A stretch of DNA of 64,000 bases from Hydractinia symbiolongicarpus. Lineage: Eukaryota; Cnidaria; Hydrozoa; Anthoathecata; Hydractiniidae. The notes beneath the pieces were generated by a model. The model saw only the letters and a list, made by a program, of their open reading frames with translations, was not told where the DNA came from and made no database searches. The position numbers and the translations under genes were made by a program. The stretch lies in NCBI RefSeq assembly GCF_029227915.1, contig NC_079885.1:5952001-6016000 (forward strand). The letters are read 5' to 3'. Shown here piece after piece: positions 56,577 through 64,000 of the stretch; positions within the stretch are counted from its first letter, which is position 1; each line of letters begins with the position of its first letter.

Positions 56577-59389
56577 TTTTTATAACTCTTTGGAGTTATA
56601 AAATCACTCCCCACATTTTTTGCAGTATCCATCTCTCCCTTCAGTGCTCCCATATATCTAGACCACGTCACTTCATTCTGTCTTTTGGACATACTTTTGC
56701 ACGAGAATTTCGTGCATTCTTTACTTTCGACGAAATAACACTTTGCTGTTAAAGCAATCATTCTCGAACCGACGAATTCTTCTTTAAATAACCCTCCGGT
56801 TCTGCTTGAATATTTATCGGTGACTAGCCAGTTTTTAAAATCCTCATCGTACTGCTCGATTAATTCGGGACGAACAACGTCACGTAGGTTATTTCCAGAG
56901 ATCGCGAAATAAGCACTATCGGTATCCATATACACATATTCAAAATTTCGTCGATCTACGTACTTATCCAGGAAGTCATAGTAAGATTCGAGCATCCACA
57001 ATTTAGCCAATTGATATACATACATCCCGCATTGGTACGCCCTATTAATGAAACCGCCTTGTTTACTCCGTCTTATTTGGTACGCGTCTCCAATTTCTTC
57101 AAGATCCTCCAGGTATGGGCTCCTCATTGCCGCATCTACTACATTCTCATCTCTGGTAAAGGTGGTGTTGGAATGCCTTGCCAGGTCTTCGATCATTTTT
57201 CCGTAAAACGAATTACCCTTCAACTTTGCTGTATCGCCCGCGATTCGCTTGTCGGGGTCTTTATCAGCTTGACGTCGCGCATCCGCGATTTCCTCCGGAA
57301 ACCATGCGAATGGTTTTTAAGTAGCTGATAACAAGCTGTAATTTTTAAGCCATGCCCGAGGTACCATTTAAGCAGGTCAGTACAAAGCAGGATCTTCTCA
57401 GCTTTTATAACCCCTAGGAGATTCCTAGTACCTGGGATACGTTTTCGTCCTGTCCTGTTTAAATAATCGTGCATATGCCGGGGGATTTGGCTATCAGGGA
57501 TCTCTCTAACTACAAAGAACGGGGACATCTCGCTGAACTTGTCGTACAATTCAGTAGGCACCTCAATATCAACTTGCGCAAACCCGAATAAATCTCCGTT
57601 TATAATTCTTTGCACCAGATTATCTAATTCTCCAGCCCTTTTTATCAGCTTCTCCTTACCACAAGGGAAGTCCTGCATCAAGGTGCTAGGGTAAAGCATA
57701 TTGGCATCATAGCCCAGTATAGTCTTGCACTTGTTTGGCTCGGTATAAATATGCGATGGAATACCCGTCACATCACTCTCATGATATCGGCAAAATACTA
57801 TTGCGGGGCCACCCACCATGTCAGTTTGGAGGAGTTCATAGGCCTCGTTCTCTGTACATAGTGTACAAGATTTTTGAACTTGTTTACAATCCTCGCATAA
57901 CGCCTTGGTACAACAAGCCTCACATTTATGCTTACGGGGATCACCAGGTGTATATCAGGGTTCACTCGCAATGATTTGTTTAGAACGTAGCGCATTGACA
58001 CACACGGGATGCTCACTGCATCTTTCAATATGTCAATTTCATCCTCGTAGTACGTATTGCGGGTCTTGTCTACAGCCTCGATAAATGGGACAACGTCAGC
58101 CAAATTGTATTGGGCTAGGCAATCCAGCATCGTGACGCACCCTCTTTTAAAAAACTCTTCTCTGAAAATTTGGTAACCTTCTGGTGAGAGTGTGCTTTTA
58201 CCACTAAGTGTGCTTTAAAACGTCTCATGATCCACTGGACCCACATGGTTCCATTTTTCAAAACCTGTTAGCAATTCGTATGGAAACACAAGCTTCTCGA
58301 GATTTCAATCAAGCGATTTGCACTATTTTTCATAACTTAGGCCTGGTGCGAGAAAATTTTTATATCGATGAATTTGAAGCTCGAGGTGGTAAGAAACATG
58401 TATTCATTTTCTTTTTTCGCCACTTTGATATTATCATCATCCGCAATTCGTTCGACAAAATATCGCTTTATCATATTGATATCGTACTTACCGCTGTTAA
58501 AACCAATCACCGTCACTTGGTTTATCCATTCGTGCCAAGCATTTTGGGTTTAATCTGAAAGCATATCAAAATCATCCGGCTTGGGGTACATCTTTTCAAC
58601 TTCTTGGACAATTCTAATCTGTCGCTGCTCTATTTGTTCGACGAATTTTTGCACAAACACCTTTGGATCTTCATTCATGATGAATGTAGGATGTTCTTGT
58701 AGGCTATCGTGTATTGCTACGCTGACGGGCATATGCTCCGATATATATATTAGATCAGCCGTTTGCTGCTGGTTCAATGGTGCAAGGAGAGCCTCGAAAT
58801 CAAAAACGATGAAGTGGGGATATGCTCGAAATTCTTTCTTAAATACACTCTTAACCTTGGGAGGATTTTCACACTCCCATGCAGTGACAAGATTGTACCC
58901 AAGCCCCCGAATGTGGTCTTCTTTAAATTTTGTACGATTGAAATTATTTTTATCGGTGTTGGTCCTATTCGTTTGACATGGGCATCCGTGCCATTTGCAA
59001 CCGTGGTATTCGTATACTGTCTTTGTACAAGGATCATACCCGTCGATCTTGTATACAGCCTTACTACCGTCGCGTATCACACGTTCTCTACCATGACCGC
59101 AGTGTGCGTGGTGTATATGTCGGCCTGTTTGCTCTGATATAGCCTCAATCCATTGACAACCCGCGTAACTGAAACTCTTATCGGGATAGAATACCTTTTC
59201 AGAGCTACTCTGCATGCGATCGATCTTTTCACCTTTGCAAATGATCTTGGTCTTAATACCTTCACATTCATTTTGTTTATGTCGCGTGAGGTTCTCCGAT
59301 CTGGTAAATCTTTGCGTACAAACCTTGCATTCCCAATGCCGCGTCAATACATCCATCTTCTTGATATAAAAGCAATGACCTTCCAACAT
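56573..59389 (-). pseudogene. Protein-primed family B DNA polymerase (pPolB) with N-terminal zinc finger
   Basis: In order on the minus strand: a C2H2 finger (CKVCTQRFTRSENLTRHKQNEC, about 59340-59270); a Cys/His-rich block (YHGCKWHGCPC); exonuclease motif ExoI (VFDFEA, near 58795); ExoII (GFNSGKYDINM); polymerase motif A (YDANMLYPS, near 57700); motif B (KGNSFYG, near 57215); motif C (YMDTDSAYF, near 56920); and a KxY-like TAKCYF. This set defines the polymerase that copies Polintons from protein-capped ends. The gene is heavily damaged: an in-frame TAA at 58550, several further stops and frameshifts between 58130 and 58450, and frame changes near 57800 and 57220. Confidence 0.93.
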
Positions 59390-59406
59390 ACCAATATTAA
59401 TCGCGT

Positions 59407-59874
59407 CTAGTCCCTTTTTATACTGGCCTTGTCCATATACGATAAGTATATCACCTTCACACGTATGTCTACATGGGGGGTGATTTTTCGCATAATGGTA
59501 TCTCTCAATGGCTGATTAAGGTTATTATTAAACCTCCATGTTTTGATGCGATTTCCTTCTTCTATCATTTCCGCGTCATCGTCAAAAATATTATGGATAT
59601 CCTCAATTACATCAGTATTGGTGGCCTGCTTCGATTCTTTCCCGAACATGTGTTTGAGGTCCTCAATTCCTTGGTATTCATCTTCGATGGTGACCCGTTG
59701 GATCTCATTGTTGAGAGTTGGTGTTCCTGAAAATTGATCCCTGACTCTGTTATAGTAGTAACTAACGGTATCCCGTACGCTCCTTAGTTGTTTAGTGAGA
59801 GCTTCGCGAGTTGCCGCTACTGGTGCTGACACGGTATTATATATTTTACTGATTGCATTTTTGAACCAATTCAT
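59407..59874 (-). CDS. Outermost right-end protein, 155 residues, possibly part of the polymerase
   Basis: The ATG at 59874 lies within the right terminal repeat after TATAATAAAG. The protein starts MNWFKNAISKIYNTV, is helical and charged, and ends with ITPHVDIRVKVIYLSYMD. There is only an 18-base gap to the polymerase frame. In related cnidarian elements I recall polymerases with long N-terminal extensions, so this may be the N-terminal part of the polymerase gene, cut off by a deletion or frameshift. Alternatively it is a separate protein, for example a terminal-protein candidate. Function unknown. Confidence 0.55.
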   Translation of the reverse strand: MNWFKNAISKIYNTVSAPVAATREALTKQLRSVRDTVSYYYNRVRDQFSGTPTLNNEIQRVTIEDEYQGIEDLKHMFGKESKQATNTDVIEDIHNIFDDDAEMIEEGNRIKTWRFNNNLNQPLRDTIMRKITPHVDIRVKVIYLSYMDKASIKRD

Positions 59875-60148
59875 CTTTATTATAGGTAGATTTTAATTTC
59901 AACCAGCATTCTTTTGTGTGATCATGATACTTTTACTCATATTCTGTATAATAGCATATATACTTTTGCGCATGCGTTGATGAAGTCATATATCTTACAT
60001 TATATATTATTATGTGTTGGTGATTGGTATTTATATATTATTATGTGTTGATATCAGCATGTGATTTAGTTTGGTGTAAGCGGGGTTTTTTAGGGGTAAA
60101 CGTGTGAAAGGAGCGAAAACCTGATATTAATCACTCCCTACTACTACT
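59866..60148 (-). repeat. Right terminal inverted repeat of the young Polinton
   Basis: Complement of 40224-40542, lacking about 35 bases of the left copy. It ends CTCCCTACTACTACT before the AGGAT flank. It contains the start motif and start codon of the outermost right gene. Confidence 0.9.
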
Positions 60149-60166
60149 AGGATCCCAACGACTTAA

Positions 60167-62184
60167 AGATAATTAACTCCTATATATACGGAGGTGTGGC
60201 ACCCGAGGGCCAAAATATGCTGATATCAGCAGCAAATATCTGAAAATCATAAGGCAGAACCACATTTTTTCAAAATTACCCAGAGTTCCTCGATGTTATC
60301 CGTCATTTTGGCTAGCGCTAAAACTTGTGAATGAGACGGGGTTGGAAGCTCAGGGATCGTGGCTTAAAACTAAAGACATGCAAAGAAATGCCAAGAGTAG
60401 TGCAAGGGAAAGAAGAGGAATTCTTAAGTAATTTTTTTTTCATTGGATTTACAAGAATTTGAGGTACCCCACAATGAGAAGTAAAGAACAGAAACGCCTT
60501 TTCGATGTCTGATGATGAGGGATGGTCGCATCTGGATAATATTTATTTTGTGATTACAAGCTACCTAGCCAGTACCATGCCAGCACTCCAGGGCACATTT
60601 GTTATTAAATAATTAAGTGATAAAGTACAAGAGCTAAATATATTACTTTAATGTAGCTAGCTGCACAAAAGATTTTTCAAGGCATTCTGTCATTTTAAAT
60701 AAAAATAGCTAGGTAGTTATTTGGACCTCCCATAGCAGTGAACATTCAAGACTTAAGTATATAGCTAGTTAGGTATGCAAGACATTGCATGTTGGTAAAC
60801 ATGTTTCCACGACAAACTGAAACCTATATTTCATAAATAAATTTCTGCATATATAAATAATTTCGTAGATTTTCAGTTTTCTTTTATGAAATAACAAAAC
60901 TTGGGAAAGTATAGCCAGAAGTATTATTCGCTTAAAGTGGGAAGACCTAAAGTCTTCAGGTTAAGACTTAGTAAAGCGTAAACTTAGTGTAATGTGTTAC
61001 AAATCCAGTGGACAATTATAGCATTAAGAATATCTTTTTCATAAACCAACATTCACAGCACTTATGATAAAGATAAGCCTTCTGCAAAGCAAATACAGTT
61101 GTTTAGCATTTTTCATTTTGCATAAAAAGTTCCTGTGGATATTCAAAAATTAATTGTGAATGGCACCAGACCGGGCGATTAGTGCAAAGTAAACGTGTTG
61201 CAGATCCAGGTGGAAATTTAGCACTGTGCTTTAGAAGCACATTCCCACTTTCTCTGAGCTGGATAAGGTGTTTTGTCCTAAACCTGGGACACATTGTATC
61301 TGTTTGAATTATTTTTAAGCCTGAGAATTACTTAGAATGTTATCTGTACACATGGCTTGTCAAAATTGATATGCTGTCAAAAAAAGTTATCGGCGTCTCC
61401 AAAAATGGCCAAAATTAAGAACTCAGAAACTATGATAGTAGTAAAAAAAATTTTGGGTTCATTTCATCAAACTGGTCTAAAAACATGTAATACTAAGTTT
61501 CAAGTCATTATTTCAATTTTTACTGAAGTAATAGGACTTTTACTTAGTATAGTTTTAGCATAGTTTTTCATACCGCTGGCACCAAAATGACTGCAGGGAT
61601 TAATCGGTTTGAAATTATTTATAATATTTTAATAACAAACTTTTTCTCTTGATGTGTTTTTATTTTCCTGCAAAAGTTCTTGCATGTTTAACATTAAGAT
61701 AAGAATGAAAAAGTTACTGTGAGACATGGGTTTTAAACCTTAAAAATTTCCAGCGAGAAATTTGAAAACTAATGAATGACAAAATCGCAAAAGTTTATCT
61801 TCAAATTTTTTAATTTGTTAATGTAAAAGTAATCCACATGAAAAAAGTTTCTGATGCTTTTTATGAAAAAATCTTCCATATTAGCCATATGGGGTAACTT
61901 GATAAACAATGCATTTTCCTGCAGCTGTCCTCAAATATGTGTAGTATAATCTTAAAAAATGTGATGTAAACCCATTGGTATTTTTGTAATAAGTACCAAA
62001 TTTTATGTGTTCATTTCTTGCGTTTATGAGTGTCACCAAAGTGCCCTGTACGTAAGTCCTAAAAATTTATGTCATTGGCTCACTCTTTACGAATGACACC
62101 ACGTAACAAAGGAAAACCATTCTTTGCTATTTCCCGTATCCTATACCGAGATTTTGTTGTGATATATATCAGAATTAATTGTCT
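60167..62184. mobile_element. TTAA-flanked 2.0 kb non-autonomous element inside the old Polinton
   Basis: TTAA lies on both sides (60163-60166 and 62185-62188). The ends are inverted repeats: AGATAATTAACTCC.TATATATA on the left, and AGACAATTAATTCTGATATA as the complement of the right. Without one TTAA and this segment, the host gene aligns base for base with the intact relative at 43650-43680, so the limits are exact. TTAA duplication is typical of piggyBac elements, but the tips lack the usual CCC start. No transposase is visible; two short frames (61103-61294 minus and 61357-61563 plus) have no known domain. Confidence 0.8.
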
Positions 62185-62800
62185 TTAACTTAACGACCCC
62201 ATGTCTGTTGCAGGGGAGGGGCAAGCGTTGGAGTTTTGAAACAATCAAGTAGATTTTGTAGGGCGTTGTGCAACGACAGCACTGGGGATTTCTGCAAAAC
62301 ATGGGACAGAATGTTAGCCATTTATCAACAGCTTCTTTCGGTTCCATGTACACTAACATATGCGAAAGGATGAAAGTGCCAATGTCTTTCGATGATGGTT
62401 TTAGCCAGTACAAGAATCCTTACTCGACATCTGGATTTGCACAAGTGTGTCTCAAGTACGGTGGAGATCGTAATAGTATGCATAAGTTCGGAGCAGTAGG
62501 TTAATCGTTAACCAACGGAGAGTGGTTGAAGCAACTTGCTGGGGATTATGCGAAGTTCATAATGTCCACAAGCCAGGGTCTCACCTTGGAAGGTTTAGCC
62601 AATCTTTGCCAAAGCATACGGGTTTATGCGGTATTAATACTTCACAGGCAAAAGCGTCCTTAATCGTGTCAGGCGCAGACAACTATACAGGTACCCAAAT
62701 TTTACTACAGAACTTGGAAATTATGGTCCTGATGGAAGAAGACGTGGGAAAAGAGATAAACCGGTCCACGATATGGGCAGCAGTGCCAGCAACAGCAAGG
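62185..62800 (+). pseudogene. Old Polinton: 3' part of the 43495-type structural gene
   Basis: After the TTAA element the old gene resumes with LNDPMSV, then GQALE, CATTALGISAK, MKVPMSFDDGFSQYKNPYS and ADNYTGTQILLQNLEIMV. These match the young copies. Frames shift several times and stops occur. The C-terminal third is missing: sequence passes directly into the opposite-strand coiled-coil gene near 62770. Confidence 0.8.
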
Positions 62801-63680
62801 TAAAAATGCTGCGCGACGAACTCTACTACTCTTGCAGCCATGCGCAGAAAAATGCTCACTATGCTTCCGAGAACACCAGGAAGGGAATTCATCGCTTTGG
62901 CAGCAAGACATTTCAAAAATTTCACAAGTTTTTCAAGTTGTTTTTGTACAATACTTTAACTCCCTCCTCATACAGCGCCTGTTAAAGCACCTGTTTCTCC
63001 ACTTGGCTAGCACGATTGTGGATATCAGCATCCCTACAACAATGATGATTTTTGCGATAGTGACTTCTTGCTCTTTGAACAAAACCACAAGTTTCTCCCT
63101 GAGAAACGTATCATGTTCTGCCATCTTTATCAAAGTCTCTTTAATCAGTCTGAATCACGATTGATGCAAGACCTTAAGTACCCCCCCCCCTTTCTCTTCT
63201 TTTGAAGGCGTTTATGCTCGATTTGAACCTCTCTTATGCCCGTCTGCCAAATTTGTTTCCGCTCCACGGATACTTCCGATTGCACTTCATTCTTCTCCAA
63301 TCTCCTCGCTTTGGCCTGAGCTTTCTCCATTTTCTTATCGTGTAAAGCCAATTCGCTTTACAAGCTTTTACAAGCAGATATATTTGTCGAAATCCTCATC
63401 TTTCGATTTAGGACAAAAACTCCATTGCTTATGTAAGAATTTCCGTATTATTTAGGGAATTCTCAAGCTGTGCTGCAAGATCTATATCATCTTTTACAGA
63501 TGTATGATTCTCTAGTTGCTCGTTCGCCTTTGTCACAAGTCTTCTTGAATCTTGTCCTGCACATCTCCAAGCTCAGCCACTAGCCGTTGAGCCTTGGCTC
63601 TTCCCTTTCTACGGGTTTCTCGTAGCTTCGAGGAAGATAAAATACCAGAGAACGAAGGCGTTTTATACCTAGGTTGGGTT
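62760..63680 (-). pseudogene. Old Polinton: coiled-coil and membrane protein remnant
   Basis: The minus strand gives KMAEHDTFLREKLVVLFKEQ, TIAKIIIVVGMLISTIVLA, and LAAKAMNSLPGVLGSIVSIF with RMAARVVEFVAQHFYL. They align with the young 44662-45920 gene in order. A Lys-rich helix (63351-63200) corresponds to its coiled coil. There is a run of 12 or more C at about 63181-63192, and several frameshifts. Confidence 0.75.
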
Positions 63681-63766
63681 TAACGACTTTTTGTTCAACC
63701 CGGTTGCCTATAAATAATTAGTCTATATTCGCAGAGACCTTTAATCCACCTCAGAGGATCCAAACG

Positions 63767-64000
63767 ATGCCGGCGATGAAGGGAAAGAAGAAGCGTGTCA
63801 AGGTATTACACGTACCAAACGCGATCAATAAGAACAAGGACCTGTACGTGGACGTGCCCAACGTGGGTCAGAACGATGTCATATGCCCAGGAAGTCTTGG
63901 ACATTTGTTTTGATCTGGAATTGACGGGTTCAAATAGCCTTACTTACCTCAGTAATATAGGAAAGAGCATAGTTGACAATCTCTGTAGAACCCTTGAAAA
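63767..64000 (+). pseudogene. Old Polinton: 5' part of the capsid candidate, cut by the window end
   Basis: From the ATG at 63767 it reads MPAMKGKKKRVKVLHVP and NKDLYVDVPNVGQNDVI, matching the young capsid candidate. A frameshift follows near 63895-63905. The upstream sequence keeps CTATAAATAAT at about 63710, where the young copies have their start motif. Confidence 0.8.

Larger units (their letters stand above)
40224..60148. mobile_element. Younger Polinton/Maverick, 19.9 kb, with terminal inverted repeats
   Basis: The ends TTAGTAGTAGGGAG (left) and its complement CTCCCTACTACTACT (right) start long terminal inverted repeats. They are flanked by AGGAT on both sides (40219-40223 and 60149-60153), consistent with the 6-bp target duplications of Polintons with one position changed. 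Inside are a protein-primed DNA polymerase, DD35E integrase, packaging ATPase and capsid candidates, the defining Polinton set, plus many small genes. Without the internal 5.5 kb duplication it would be about 14.4 kb. Nearly all main genes are broken, so it cannot move by itself. Confidence 0.93.
39480..64000. mobile_element. Old decayed Polinton/Maverick, split by two younger insertions, runs off the window
   Basis: The fragments 39480-40223, 60149-60166 and 62185-64000 are collinear with the gene block of the young Polinton (42162-46150) in the same order and orientation. They hold a membrane protein (-), penton-like (-), the 43495-type structural gene (+), a coiled-coil/membrane gene (-) and the capsid candidate (+). 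Sequence is clearly diverged and has internal deletions. Two insertions, 40224-60148 and 60167-62184, interrupt the 43495-type gene. Flanks at both breakpoints reconnect without base gain or loss relative to the homologous gene. The right part continues beyond the window. Confidence 0.85.

Overview
The window is AT-rich animal DNA with split genes, short GT..AG exons, long introns and dense transposon debris. Gene content (group XV phospholipase A2, fatty-acid-binding protein, a secreted HD-type phospholipase A2, the penta-EF-hand protein PDCD6/ALG-2) and the type of mobile elements fit a cnidarian, probably a hydrozoan; the species is not shown by the sequence itself.

Positions 1-38000 are host DNA. 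A six-exon lysosomal phospholipase A2 (LPLA2/PLA2G15-like) runs from 183 to 8479, an intron-free FABP gene lies at 14916-15341, a two-exon gene for a large nuclear-type protein with 19-residue repeats and a C2HC finger at 17961-23743, a two-exon secreted PLA2 at 27272-28278, and a seven-exon PDCD6 gene at 33281-37772. Between them lie a pogo/Tigger-like transposase remnant, two LINE reverse-transcriptase remnants, tRNA-derived SINEs, several short inverted-repeat elements and tandem repeats.

Positions 39480-64000 are a nest of virus-like Polinton/Maverick elements. An old, decayed Polinton starts at or before 39480 and runs past the window end. It was split by a younger Polinton (40224-60148, long terminal inverted repeats, candidate 5-6 bp target duplication AGGAT) and by a 2 kb element flanked by TTAA (60167-62184). 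Without these insertions the old gene aligns with its relative in the young element with no base gained or lost. So the younger Polinton landed inside a homologue of one of its own genes.

The young Polinton carries a DUF4116-like repeat protein, zinc-ribbon and SAP-type small proteins, a penton-like minor capsid candidate, membrane proteins, a capsid candidate, a DD35E integrase, a Bro-N protein, a packaging ATPase, and a protein-primed family B DNA polymerase with a zinc finger. No adenovirus-type protease was recognised. A 5.5 kb block (42605-48107) is tandemly duplicated (48108-53610). Most genes carry stops or frameshifts, many shared by both copies, so the element is dead. Its architecture is still readable: nearly every gene start follows an AATAAA-type motif within 0-3 bases of the start codon, and the terminal inverted repeats carry this motif plus the start codon into both outermost genes.
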